This document shows positions 23,224 through 35,134 of a DNA stretch of 64,000 bases, piece after piece. The notes beneath the pieces were generated by a model. It ran no database searches. It was not told the origin of the DNA and was given only the letters and a program-made list of their open reading frames with translations. How positions within the stretch are numbered: the first letter of the stretch is position 1; each line of letters opens with the position of its first letter. The stretch lies in NCBI RefSeq assembly GCF_914767665.1, contig NC_059501.1:39656501-39720500 (forward strand), read 5' to 3'. The stretch is from Harmonia axyridis. Taxonomy: Eukaryota; Arthropoda; Insecta; Coleoptera; Coccinellidae. The position numbers and the translations under genes were made by a program.

Positions 23224-23418
23224 TGTTGCTCTTCACTCTGTACAATATGTATTATTTCATATAGTTAGATCAGAGTCAGTGTTTTTGACATAAAATAGTT
23301 TTTGACATAAGTTTTTTTTGGAAGTAGTTTGTCAATTCAATTGTGAAGAATATTTGTCGAATTAAAGTTAAAATTGAACACAACTACAGACATTATTTGA
23401 TAAAAAGACGACGTAACA
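23224..23418 (+). repeat. BEL 3' LTR
   Basis: 195 bp, identical by eye to the 5' LTR, followed by the target duplication AATAC. Confidence 0.94.
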
Positions 23419-24317
23419 AATACCAACGGCTTTTATCAAAGAAAAATTGCCTCACAACCCAGAAGAAAAATGTTGATCATGTTTGAAGGTTATTTTATAT
23501 TACCAAGAAGCCACATATGTACATTTTTATCACATTTCGAATGAAGTAAATATTGAAAAAAAAATTATACCAATGAAAAAAAATATCTATCTAAGGAACA
23601 ATATTTTTTCAGAAACTATCATCAATTACCAAAAATATAATAAAATACTTTTTATTATCCTGATTGTTTTGGCAGCCTACTCAAGTATTTGTACACAAAA
23701 AAATGGCAATCTGACTGAATTTAGTTCAATAAAGAGTGATACGATTTTCGGGAACTGATTACATATTTCTTTTGCAAAATAAATGATGAAATATTTCAAT
23801 TTATAATTTTTCAAGGTTGGTCTCTATAAATGATTATTTTTCAATACAACTGAATTTGCTATCTTATAAAGCGATGATCATTTAGAAATTTCAGACTTAT
23901 ATGGAATATATGAATATTTTTCTAATTGATTTTCCAACCGGAATATTCATTCCAATTCAGAATTTTCAACATTTTTAGTGAGATATATTGGACGAAATTA
24001 ATATTTTTTATGGAGGAATGATGTCGATACCTCAATGAATGGGTATATGGCACTCATAAAAAAATATCGAGAAAAATGTCCCCTTTTTAATAAAAGTTGA
24101 GAATGTTTAAATTTTAAGTTCTTCTTGAATATAAATGATTCCAATATAAATTTGTTCACAATATGTGTAAGATATTTTCAATCGATAGTTGGAATCATTA
24201 TTCAATATCTTTTATATTTGTTCATAACAGAAAGTATGATAACATTGTAAATCAAGTCAGAAGACTCTGGAATTATTCTAGATTATTGATTAACATAATC
24301 TGAATTATGTAGTCACA
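23419..24317. other. no recognisable gene
   Basis: AT-rich intronic DNA. A 91-codon plus-strand ORF (23483-23758) has low-complexity composition and no family resemblance; not called. Confidence 0.4.
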
Positions 24318-24579
24318 CTAGAGTTTGGCAAACCCGGAGAAATCCAAACTTATACTATTTGGTCACAAACTATCAAACATGTCACCAGGGATAAATATGC
24401 TCCAACAGAATATAAAACCAACACAACATGTTAAGTACCTAGGAATTACTCTTGATAATAAAATAAACTTCAAAGCACATTCCTACAAGAAAAAGAAAGA
24501 AATAATTGCTAGATCAAAGCACTTTAGGTCACTCACATACAAAAATCGTCGCATAAACACCGAAACAGCCTCTAAGATA

Positions 24580-26565
24580 TACAGGGTGTCCCGTGAAGAC
24601 CACGTCAAACCTAGGGGGAATGTAGATCAAAGGATAACCCACCTGCTATGACAAAATTCCCATTATAAAAGTCTTACCGTTTTCGAGATATTTTTTTTTG
24701 AAAATAATTAATTTTAGCCCCTTTCAATAGTTCTGCCCTTACGGTTGCAACAATTTTACATCTTTCTGGTTAATTTTTTCAGTAAAATATTGCTGAAGAA
24801 TGATTTTAACGTTTACATCGAAAACATCCTCCGAAAATTTTAAAGGGGGGCTATGAGAAATATTTTTATTGAAAATTTTGGTAGTGGATAATTTTGTTCA
24901 TGAAGTTTAGCCCATCGTAGTGGAAAAAAAATGTACCGAGCTACTGCTGCACATTACACCAATAAATTGTCTATTTTATAGTGAGTTCAAAGAGGTATCA
25001 CACAAGTCATTTGTATTCAAAAATATTCAAAAATTCTAAGAAAAAAGATATGGCTGCTTTTATCCAAATGGGTACGTTTCTGACAAAATCAAGTTTGTCA
25101 ATTCTGTTAAGAAATCTTCGATGTTGCATTACTTAGTGAACAATAGCAATTGTTTACGTGCGAAAATATTACTCGCATAATTATTCACCTCAACGAAGTT
25201 CAATTTTGCCGGCAAATTTTGGAAAACATCATGCAGATCCAGATTTTTAATAAGATCATTTGGAGCGACGAGGATGGGTACATGAAGACCTGAATCCTCT
25301 GGACTTTTAATATTGGGGCTGCCTAAAAGACAAAGTATACGCAACAACCATACGTGATGAAGCCGAATTGCGGATGCCTTCTCTCAATTCGGCATCATCA
25401 CGTATGGGTGTTGCGTATACTTTATCTTGTAGGGAGCCCCAATATTAAAAGTCCAGAGGATTTAGGTCTTCATGTACCCATCCTTGGTACAGGAAGACTC
25501 GTCACTCCAAATAATAAAATTCCATAGGATTTAGGTCAGGTGAACGAGGAGGTCACAAAATTTCCCCTTCTCTTCCAATCCACCGGTGGGGATAAGTACT
25601 ATGCAAATGTGCGGTAACTTCGAGTCAGTAATGTGCTGGGCATCCATCATGTTGAAACCACAGACTACGTCGCAGCGCCAGTGGCATATCTTCCAATAAA
25701 ATAATAGTTTGTGTTCAGTGATGGCGGCAGTTCGATCGGGCCCAAAATTGCACCATTAAATATTCCAGTCCATAAATTGATCTTGAATCGATATTGTGAT
25801 CTATCTTCTCTCACTTCGTGTGGATTTATGATATTCCAGCTATGCAAATTGTGGAGATTCATGTACCCATCCTTGGTATAGTAAGACTCGTCGCTCCAAA
25901 TGATCTTATTAAAGATCTGGATCAGCATGATGTTTTCCAAAATTTGCCGGCAAAATTGAATTTCGTTGAGGTGAACAATTATGCGAGTAATATTTTCGCA
26001 CGTAAACAATTGCTATTGTTCACTAAGTAATGCAACATCGAAGATTTCTTAACAGAATTGACAAACTTGATTTTGTCAGAAACGTACCCATTTGGATAAA
26101 AACAGCCATATCTTTTTTCTTTGAATAACAAATGACTTGTGTGATACCTCTTTGAAATCACTATAAAATAGACAATTTATTGGTGTAATGTGCAGCAGTA
26201 GCTCGGTACATTTTTTTTCCACTACGATGGGCTAAATTTCATGAACAAAATTATCCACTACCAAAATTTTCAATAAAAATATTTCTCATAGCCCCCCTTT
26301 GAAATTTTTGGAGGATGTTTTTAATGTAAACGTTAAAATCATTCTTCAGTATTATTTTACTGAAAAAATTAACCAGAAAGATGTAAAATTGTACCAACCG
26401 TAAGGGCAGAACTATTGAAAGGGGCAAAAATTAATTATTTTCAAAAAAAAAAAATATCTCGAAAACGGTAAGACTTTTATAATGGGAATTTTGTCATAGC
26501 AGGTGGGTTATCCTTTGATCTACATTCTCCTTCGGATTGACGTGGTCTTTACGGGACACCCTGTA
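24580..26565. mobile_element. 2-kb foldback transposon (TACAGGGTGTCCC ends) inside the LINE
   Basis: Ends TACAGGGTGTCCC…GGGACACCCTGTA with TA on both sides (24578-24579, 26566-26567). Arms of about 690 bp (24580-25272 and about 25873-26565) are inverted copies of each other. The spacer has a second palindrome centred near 25383. The minus strand of the right part codes a mariner-type transposase segment (WSDESYYTKDGYMNLHNLHSW, about 25890-25830, with NLWTGIFNG following). The left arm carries the same N-terminal region inverted. It is a head-to-head duplicated, internally rearranged transposon, non-autonomous. Confidence 0.88.
25260..25500. repeat. second palindrome in the foldback spacer
   Basis: The sequence from about 25265 to 25371 reappears inverted at about 25392-25498 around a centre near 25383 (gcctaaaagacaaag / ctttatcttgtagg), with several mismatches. 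Confidence 0.75.
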
Positions 26566-27127
26566 TAAGACTATATGTAGACCAATGCTTGAATATGGAC
26601 ATCTTTTGTATAGCAACGCTAGAAGACCCACCCTGAACAACATCGAAGTGGCAGAACGCAGTAGTTTGAGAACTTTGAGCAAGATACGTCATCCAGAAAA
26701 CCCACTCTATAACCCACCCAACACCCTACTGTATGAAAAAACTAAGATAGATCCAATATTGAGTAGATTCAGATCATTAGGGAAAAAAATTTGTAAACAA
26801 CCCCCACAACCTACAAATACTACAATGCAGTACGATACAAAAAAATGATAGCAGACAACACAGACGAAAGTACCCAACTAAACCACTAATGGATGTAATA
26901 AAGGACCTCTCAGAAACACTGTAGCTATCAAAACATTGAAATACCTTTTTTGTGTAAACACATACATTTCTTCTTTTTTTTTTTTTTAGTCAAACAGCAT
27001 ATCTTAGTTATTTTACTATCCGTAATATTGTACAAAATGTAATTCACACGGGCAGAAAGACGCAAGTCGTTAGCCATTTGCTAAGCAATAAATATACTTT
27101 CTCTCTCTCTCTCTCTCTAGAGTTTGG

Positions 27128-27844
27128 AAATTTTCTTTGAATAAATACGTTTGAAAAATATAAAAAAAAACTTTTTATATTACACATCGGACAGATGCTA
27201 CTTGACTACAGTTCTTTTTTAAGTACAAAAAGTATCACTAAAATTGTAAATAAAATTAAATAAATACATATTTACTTTACATGAGTGCCAGAGTGAGAAG
27301 GCGTGCAGTTGATACCCCAGAAAAAGTATTCTCTTGATCAAATTCGTCAGATATCCCTCATAATACTGGCAGATTCATGCTGAAGTACAGCAGACAGGAA
27401 ATCGAATGCCATTCATTGCAATTTTACTGTCGAAGCCACGACCGGAGGAAGTCGATGAAAAAATATCGTAAACGCAGAATAGAATTAATTTACATGAAAC
27501 CTAGTGGGAGATCATCAGGTAGGTATCGAGCAAGATGATAATTGAGACTCCGGTTACGTTGCGACCAGCGCTTGTAATTTTCTATAATTTGAATAGTCTG
27601 CATCGGCGATTTCCATTGAGTTGAAGAGGAAATTGTGCATCACTTCCCATTCACTATTAACATCCTGTCAAGGAGTTCGCGTTTAGGAAAAATACACGTT
27701 CGTTGAGGTAGGAGAAATCATCATGCGATGCAATTGCGTACAAATAATTCTTCAGAACATTCAAAAGTACATCAATCAAACGAGGTTGGATTGATAGCGA
27801 ACGGGTTTGTTTTCGATAGTATACAATAATTAAAGGTTTTTCTA
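27128..27844. other. no recognisable gene
   Basis: Intronic AT-rich DNA without a feature I can name. Confidence 0.4.
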
Positions 27845-28310
27845 ATGATAGGTTTCATTTTGATTACAATAAACGAGTATATTTTAAGAGAAATCAATGG
27901 ATGTTTATTTCATATTAAAGGGAAAGGTATTCCATTTACTATGGAAAATTAAATCAGCCAAATCTACTACGCCTACGCTCACAGCACACTTTTCTTTTTA
28001 TAAAATTTTCCATGATCAATTCGCACATTTTTCGGCTACATGTCGTCAAGAATTGCACAAATTCAAACTTTGAAGCCTTCAATCGGTTGTGGAGCATTGG
28101 CATAGTCCTTATCTTCTAAGGGACTCCAAAAAAAAGTCTGAAGGTGTTAAATCAAAAGATCTCGATGGCCAATTGTGATCAGTGATCACTTTCTCGAGAT
28201 ATAATACGGCCGGGAAAATTTTCTAGCTTTCTTGGGATTGTTTCGTTGCTTGTGTGATACGCTGTCTTGTTGAAAATAAACGTCGTCTACATCAATATCT
28301 TTCCATTTGA
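27845..28310 (-). pseudogene. mariner-like transposase fragment
   Basis: The minus strand reads VYFQQDSVSHK (second Asp, near 28270) and, in other frames, a WPSRSFDLTP-like segment (about 28165-28140). The left end has the same gtttcattttgat motif as 11520-12150. It is heavily decayed and abuts the LINE pseudogene at 28330. Confidence 0.65.
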
Positions 28311-28329
28311 GCCATAAAAATTATTTAAA

Positions 28330-29200
28330 ACATCAAATCAAGGAAACTACTGACATCTATGACATGACATCCATATTGAAGATAGCAAAAGTGTTGCCCA
28401 TCTACAAGAAAGGAGATAAGAGTAACCCGGAAAATTATCGTCGAATTTCTATACTGCCCGCCATTTCAAAAATTTTTAAAGAAATTGTGAAAAGAAAATT
28501 CTTACAGTATTTTGAAGAGAATAGAATCCTCGGCGACCAACAGCATCGCTATCGAAACTGTATATCGACAACAACAATGCTTTTGGAGCTTATAAAGATC
28601 ATTATTTCAGCAATGGATCAACAATAGGTATGTGAGATTGTGTCTTGCGATCTAACAAAAGCACTCGAGAGTATAAGCAATGAATTACTGATTGAGAAAC
28701 TCCGTCTGTATGGCCTGGATGGACCACCATTGTTCTTGATAATGTTATTCCTTGCCGACAAACAACAGCAAGTTCAATGGCAAAATAAAAAATTTCAGAT
28801 GAAAAAGGTAAACTTTGGGATTCCTCAGGGGTCATCTTGAGGCCCATATTGTTTTTAATTTTTGTGAATGACTTAGAAATAACTGAAGGTAATATCTTTA
28901 TTTTTTGGATTACACTACTTTTTGCTGATGTCACCACGTTATTCCTCAGGGCGTCAAATTTGAGATATCTACAGCAGTTAAAAGAGGAAGTATCGATAGA
29001 AGCTAGAAATTGTTTCAGATACAATTTTCTTTCGATAAATGAAACCAAAACACATTTACTATTTTAAAGGGTAAGAAAGAGAACACAATCAAACTATTGG
29101 GAGTAACTTTGGACGGAGCTCTATTATAAGAACCACACACAGAGACCATGAAGAAAAAACTGACAGTGATCTATTGGTTCACTGAAAAAAAGGAAAATTC
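28330..29200 (+). pseudogene. LINE reverse transcriptase pseudogene
   Basis: The RT core is spread over shifted frames: VLPIYKKGDKSNPENYRRISILPAISKIF (28391-28475), then GDQQHRYRN…TTTMLLEL, CDLTKALESI (catalytic region A), GIPQGSS (28820-28838), and FADVTT in place of the FADDT active site (28919-28940), then NETKTHLL. The catalytic second Asp is changed to Val and stops interrupt the frame. This is a jockey/CR1-like non-LTR element, dead. Confidence 0.83.
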
Positions 29201-32127
29201 GGAAAATCCTCAATCTCAAGCAAACTGATAGCTGTAGAGAGGCGTTCAGAAAACTGATAATACTTATCATTCCAGCGATTTATGTAAGTATTGGAGGGTG
29301 CCACCTATACGAGGTCTGGCTATATACATATTCCTAGTGAAGACCCTCTTTAGAAAGCTTCTCCAAGCCAAGTTCAATGTATATGCATGAACACAACTAC
29401 TCAGTACACCTGCCACAATGTAGGCTTGTTTTTAAACGTTCTTAATCGAATCCAACGCTCTATTTTTTCGGCACAATATCTGTAATTTTCGAAGTTACAG
29501 CCGGGAATGGTCTCAGACGATAAGGTTCAACTTAGTGGTTTGAAATTTTCAGGTTTCGGATCTCGAATGTCAAGGTTGAGTTTGTTGAAGGGTGTAATTT
29601 GATTAGGGGTTCCGTAAATATGACCGCTCGAAACTTTATTACTCTGTTAATTTCAAAACTATTGCTTTGATCGAGATAAAGATTCCAGCTCCGTGTGTTT
29701 GGATGCACATGGTGATCACATAAAAAGAATCGTAGAAAAACCAAAAAGAATATAGGAACAAGGAGTTCATAGGCTTGGCCTAAACTCTTTACCTTGTAAT
29801 AATAATAATAAAAAAAAATTACAACATTTTTTTTCTGATCACGATTGATATGAAAGAAAATTTCAAGGTTTGTACAAAATTTCGTATTGATCGCGTTATC
29901 AGAATCCTAACAATTTCAAGAAAATTATAAAGAAGAAATGAAGAAAGTAATGCCGTGAACTCGGAAGATCACAGAAATCAATTGATCTTAAGGGCGCAAT
30001 CGGCGCATAAATGGATGAGTACTCACAAGCTCCTGATTTAGTGTATTCCTCATTTCATTTCAATAGGTTTTCGCTCCACATCTCGAAAGTGGACCTCATT
30101 AGCACGCATATAACATTATTTATATGTGATTTGAAGTTTCTTGTATCTACCTATACTGGGTGTTCCTTGAAGACATGCAGATATTAAGGAGAAAAAAAAC
30201 TTGATATGAACGAATACGGAACGTTCTTACATTTATGTATGTTTTGAAAAAAAATTTTGTTTATAACCACTGTGCTACTCTATGAAATTTGCAACACATT
30301 TTCAATTCTTTAAGATGCGATTTCTGGAATACAAATGTTATTGAATTTATCAGTGGCTTCCGTATGGATTTTGTATCGAATATTTCTAGACAATAGAAGT
30401 ATACGCCACTGCTTTCTCCTAATATGAAATTATTATTCATTTCTTAGCTTATTTGATTATTTTATTTCAACCAACGCATGGTTTTCGCTGAGATAAATAA
30501 ACGGTTTGCTTAGTGTCAAATTGCTAAAAGTCTGATGAAGTGAAGTAGGACTGAAAGAATTTAAGAGATCAAGTTAGTTCAAAAATGAAGGAGAATTCTA
30601 AAATTATAAATTTTCAATACATAAATCCGAGCATAAATCTAGCTATCTTGGAGAGAGTAACGTTTTTACAAACGTGAATGTTAAAAGAATGTATGTTGAC
30701 CTGAAGTAAGTATTTTTAGAGATGAATATTTTAGAGTAAGTTGTTAGAGTTCAAAGCCATATTTGATTTGTATTAAATCGCTGAAGTTTTTTACTATTCC
30801 TTTTTTTTTGAAATATCAGCGAATAATGTGAAATTAAATGAATGCGGAAATGACGGCTATGTATAACATATATGGCCCTGCAGATGGTAATGCGGCAGAA
30901 GTACACCTACTGGTAGACGTGAGTAAACAACGACTTCTGGACGGAACCATCTGATTCACTACCCAAAGAATAGCTGAGTGTGTTAATCTTAAAGTCAAAA
31001 CAGGCAACCATTCACTCCAGCATATATCATGATGTAGGTACTGAAACAATACCTAGCGAAGATGATCTCTGGGAATTGCTTCATTAGATCATGATGCGTC
31101 CCAGGGTTCCTTCCGCTCTGATGGACTGGTAGGAACCCCATGAGGCATAAGGCACGAGACCAGGTCCAAATTAAGATGAATTTGGCCTACCTATGACTTC
31201 AAGACCTCGACGTTTGGCAACAGAGAAATATGAATTTGAAGTCATGCTGCTGTAAGAAAGTCCTCCTCCGAACAGTCCATGTTCAGCTCAATTCCACATT
31301 GCCCCGATGAAAAGTATGGAGAAATAATGAAGACCATGTAAAGACTACCGTGCCTTGAACGCTGGGACTGTCCCCGTGGGACATATTCAAGGCTACGCTT
31401 CAATAAAAATTGCATCCTTATAAAATTGTGATTTTGCAAGAACTGAGTAGAATAAATTACGAAGTCAATAATTCAATGTTGGACGCCATGAGGATATTTC
31501 ATGCCTTAATGCAATCCTGAAATGGGTTGAATAGCAAAGGGAAGCCTCGTGAAAAAAATCAGGTACATTAATGATGGGTTTTATCGTGGTGATTTGCTGG
31601 ATCAAATCATTTCTGTGTTCAATTTCACTTAATTTTTGACACTTCCATAGGTTTCAAACAACCATCAACGAGTTGATCGCTCAATCAAAGTTTTATGAGA
31701 CCTGTCGTAAATCAATTTTCTCATATAGTAGTGTATAGTAAAATCAAAGTCATTAGAATTGAAAGAAGCCAAAATATTTCGATTATACAAGGGTTGTCCA
31801 AGATTCCACCCATTCATTTGGGGCCAGAGAATTTATTGCCTTACAATACTTTCAAAAAAATCCCGGTATTTGTCGGATCGTGTCTGGAACCAGAATGTGT
31901 CGATTTGGTTGTTTCTATTGGCTAAAATAGTCCACGTTGCACCGGATATCGATTCGGTTATTTTCATTGGCTGTGACTAAGCGTGTCTATCATTTCTTTA
32001 TTATCTTTCTCATGATTCGCATTATCGATCCGTAGGGGAATTAATGAAATGAGGATTTTTTTTTGAATTATTTGGTTTACTTGGTTCAGGTTCATTGTGT
32101 GAATGATTTTTTTTTTATTTGGATAAA
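29201..32127. other. intronic DNA with unclassified repeats
   Basis: 29530-29750 resembles 60270-60650 (a dispersed, non-coding repeat with a ccgtaaatatg…ctcgaaa motif). Near 30168 a tactgggtgttcc motif looks like a transposon end. 31080-31420 is less AT-rich than its surroundings but has no ORF I can name. Confidence 0.4.
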
Positions 32128-34379
32128 TAGTCCAGTAAACAAATACAAAAAAGGAGATCTGCTGGAAAAAATTTCCGAACTTCTACAGGTTGTTCGAGGG
32201 TGTTGTAGGATGACTGTCAAGTTATCCAACACGAGGACCCTGTGCTAACTTGAGGAGGGCCGGAGAACCTCAACATTTTCAGACTTATCAGTTTTTTGCT
32301 CATAACCTCTATTTTGTTTTCACAAACTTTTTTGTAAACATAATATTAATTGAGATACCGACGATCAAAATTATAGTCCAGTAGACAAAGCAAAAAAAGT
32401 GGGATCTGCTGGAAACATTTTTGAACTTAATGAAACTTCTACAGATTGTTCGGGGGTGTTGTGGGATGACTCTTTCGAGTTATCCAGCACGAGGACCTTG
32501 TACTAACTTGAGGAGATCCTAAGAACCCCAAAATTTTTCTGTTTTCTACAATCATTATTTTCAATTAATTATTGGTTATTATTTATTGATTTTATCCAGT
32601 TTATCTGATTATTAAGGTTCAAAATGATTATGGATTGATAGGAATTTACAGTAAGGTGGTAAAATACCACGATAACATTGAACTATCTACTCTTCACATA
32701 AACATAGGCTTTTATATCGATAATCATGAGAAATTACTATAATTACCATAGAATGGCTGGTAATTGATAGTTAGAGGGTCAAATCCTTTGTTTTTTGCTG
32801 ATTTTCGACATTTTGAGAAAATTCCTTTAATTTGGATTGGCTGCATCTCAGTGGCGGCCGCTCAGAGGAGGCAGAGGAGGCCGGGCCTCCCCAAATTTTA
32901 CCGCATTATAATTCTTAGTTCAAGTCCAACTATATTATGTTAACCTAAATCAATAGAATATTCAAATTTTTGGATACTTTTTACCCCAATATTTCATCAT
33001 ATTTATACATTCTCCGCAACAGACTTCAAAACTGAGAAGATTGCCCATCGCTGCACCGTACTACAGGCATGCGATGCGCTAAAGAATACAGCAGACTCCA
33101 GACGCGGGTCGCGGAGGCCCAATTCCTCTCTAGTCGCGTTTGTCGTGAACGTAGAATTTCAAATTTCTCCCGATACGAAGCTCCCGGCCACTCTAAATTC
33201 GAGCTGGATATCACGTGCCGGAGGCCCTGTCTCCGTTGACCGAAAGCGCCCGAACATGATCCACGGCGATTAACGATGGGTCAGCTGTTTCTGTTTATTA
33301 GCGCTAGAATTAGGGAAAGCTAAAGATAGGTTAGGACTTTTTATTCCTTTCGGCGTGTTGTTTGTGGTTTCGTGTTAGGATTGTTCGGCAAAGTTTGTAG
33401 GTAAGGAAGGCTATTCAGATATATTTTATCGAGAAAAATGGAAACGGAAACGTCGGAAACTAGAAATGAAAATGATAGTGTCAGTAGGGAACTCAGAGTT
33501 ACTGAAGATATCGTAGATTTTATTTTGATTAAAAAGTTCAGCCAAATGCCTTACGATGACAAAATTTTCATTACCAAAACTATAAAAACACCTCAGCCTG
33601 CTATGCAAAATTTAATTGTCAATTCCAGGCATAATCGTTCGTTCTGCGTCCAATTGTACAATAAATGCGAGTGGCTGACCGGAAGTACAGTTCGGCCTCC
33701 TCTGAATGAAAGCTCACGAGCCGCCACTGCTGCATCTCGGTTTAGAGAAAAGTTTCTGGAGACAACATTATAGAGAATTCAATTATCTACAACTTTGAAA
33801 ATGAATGTTTTGGTCGAAAACTGGTGAAGTTAAAAGTTATAAGCAAAAACCGAAAAAAGGTCCGAAAATGTTTGGGTTCTTCGGCCCTCCTCAAGTTAGC
33901 ACAGGGTCCTCGTGTTTGATAACTTGACAGAGTCAACCTGTAGAAGTCAAGTTATCCAACACAAGCAGTGTTGGATGACTTGACAAAGTCATCCCACATT
34001 ACCCCTGAACTACCTGTAGAAGTTTTATCAAGTTGGGAATTTTTTTCCAGCAGACCCCACCTTTTTTGCTTTGTCTACTGGACTATTATTTTGAACGACT
34101 GCATCTAAAATAATATTGGGTTTACAAAAAAATTTGCGAATACAAAATTTTAGAGAATTTAATGCTCTACAACTATGAAGATTAGTTACATTAGGTTGGA
34201 AGTTATGAGCAAAAAACCGAAAAAAGTCCGAAAATGTTGAGGTTCATCGGCCCTCCTCAAGTTAGCACAGGGTCCTCGTGTTGGATAACTTGAGAAAGTC
34301 ATGTAGACAGAGTCAACCTGTAGAAGTTTCATTAAGTTCGGAATTTTTTGCAGGTAAAAGGTATATATCTACTGGACTA
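32128..34379. mobile_element. foldback element with tandem inverted units (tagtccagta ends)
   Basis: Ends tagtccagta (32128) and tactggacta (to 34379). Units of about 230 bp containing gaggacc(c/t)tgt and acttgaggag are repeated twice on the left (starting 32128 and about 32373). They recur in inverted order on the right (about 33840-34088 and 34130-34379), so inner and outer pairs can both fold. The centre holds a later hAT insertion. No transposase of its own. Confidence 0.8.
32849..33729 (+). mobile_element. non-autonomous hAT element with 8-bp target duplication
   Basis: Starts CAGTGGCGGC and ends GCCGCCACTG, with CTGCATCT duplicated exactly on both sides (32841-32848, 33730-33737). These are hAT-type ends and duplication length. 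The interior ORF (33438-33773) encodes an N-terminal fragment resembling ZMYM1/TTF-type hAT transposases (DIVDFILIKKFSQMPYDDK … YNKCEWLTG). It is then cut off by the 3' end, so the element is an internal deletion derivative keeping the first coding exon. Confidence 0.88.
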
Positions 34380-34945
34380 AAAGTATATTCAAATTTCAAA
34401 GTAACTTAAAGTAGGCCAGAATATTTCTAATATATACGTGTTTTCCAAATTCCCAGAAAAAGGCCTTAAGGAGCTGGAAATGTATAGTCTTACGAGTCTT
34501 TTTGAATAAATACCAGTGTGCTAGTCTATCGTCTATCGAAATAGTATGTTTCTATTTGGTCATTTGCATTGCTCGAAATAGTACATGTGCCACCTCCTGG
34601 TAATTTGATCGCTCTTATTAGTGGGACTTGTGGTCATCTTCCACATCTCATCAATGGAACTAGTTTGGGGAGTTATTAAGAGCCGTATAACAAAATTTAA
34701 ACACCGATCAAGGATTCTACAGTAATCCAGAAAAAGAGAGAGGTTTCAATGATTTTAAAGATAGCGTTTAGCAAAATTCTGTGGCACATATTAATAAAAC
34801 TGAACATTTTGCGATCAAATCTAATCCTTCTGTTCCACTTTAAAATTACTAAGAAACGATCATTTAAAAAGTTTCAGGTTCCTGAAGGTCAATTCTGTAT
34901 GAGCATGAAATTTAGGTATATAGTTGAAGAGCTCTATACACCTAC
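34380..34945. other. end of the long follistatin intron
   Basis: No named element. Confidence 0.4.
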
Positions 34946-35134
34946 CTTTGCAGGAAACACAAGGAACTCCACCACCTAGTACCCTCCAAAAGAAAAGGCT
35001 ACCGGAATCGAGGTCGTCCGCAGACCAGGCAGTATATACAGAATGGTCAGCACAACAATTCTCTTTGTCGCTCTTCTCGTACAGTATTTCAGTGCATCTA
35101 CCGGTGGTTGACATCGTGGACCAGCAAGTTCCCG
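34946..35134 (-). CDS. Fs: follistatin exon: N-terminal cysteine-rich (TB) domain
   Basis: Reads xAGTCWSTMSTTGRC … KENCCADHSVYTAWS … FFWRVLGGGVPCVSCK. The CW, the CC pair, the W after the S/T run and the GGxPxCxxCK end are the signature of the follistatin N-terminal domain, which occupies the type I receptor site of activin in vertebrates. Acceptor TCTATTACAG before 35134, donor GTAGGT after 34946, 189 bp, phase 1 at both ends. The upstream exon with the signal peptide must lie to the right of 35134 and was not found. Confidence 0.93.

Larger units (their letters stand above)
17934..23418 (+). mobile_element. BEL/Pao LTR retrotransposon, young but rearranged
   Basis: A 5485-bp element with identical 195-bp LTRs (17934-18128 and 23224-23418, TG…CA) and a perfect 5-bp target duplication AATAC (17929-17933, 23419-23423). 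A primer-binding region follows the 5' LTR and a purine tract precedes the 3' LTR. Gag, protease, RT, part of RNase H and integrase are recognisable. The RNase H/integrase junction is replaced by a 245-bp inverted duplication, so the polyprotein is broken and this copy cannot be autonomous. Identical LTRs indicate recent insertion. It lies antisense to follistatin within its intron. Confidence 0.95.
24329..27116 (+). mobile_element. 5'-truncated jockey-like LINE with target duplication, interrupted by a foldback element
   Basis: An 11-bp target duplication ctagagtttgg flanks it (24318-24328 and 27117-27127). Coding is the RT C-terminal thumb: NPEKSKLILFGH…KYLGITLDNKINF…ETASKI up to 24579. After the inserted foldback it resumes with YKTICRPMLEYG…RPTLNNIEVAERSSLRTL… (26566-26850). 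The 3' end is a ct-dinucleotide tail (27100-27116). Removing the insert joins the two coding parts in frame. The clear duplication and tail make this a classical target-primed insertion. Confidence 0.88.
15112..34945 (-). other. Fs: 19.8-kb follistatin intron filled with transposons
   Basis: Phase 1 intron between the TB-domain exon (donor GTAGGT, 34945-34940) and the first module exon (acceptor TTTTTTACAG). It contains both fresh and decayed elements listed separately. The segments 15112-15564, 17187-17933, 23419-24317, 27128-27844 and 34380-34945 show nothing I can name. Confidence 0.8.

Noticed and set aside
28602..29048. 148-codon minus-strand gene
   Set aside because: It is the antisense of the LINE reverse transcriptase pseudogene on the plus strand.
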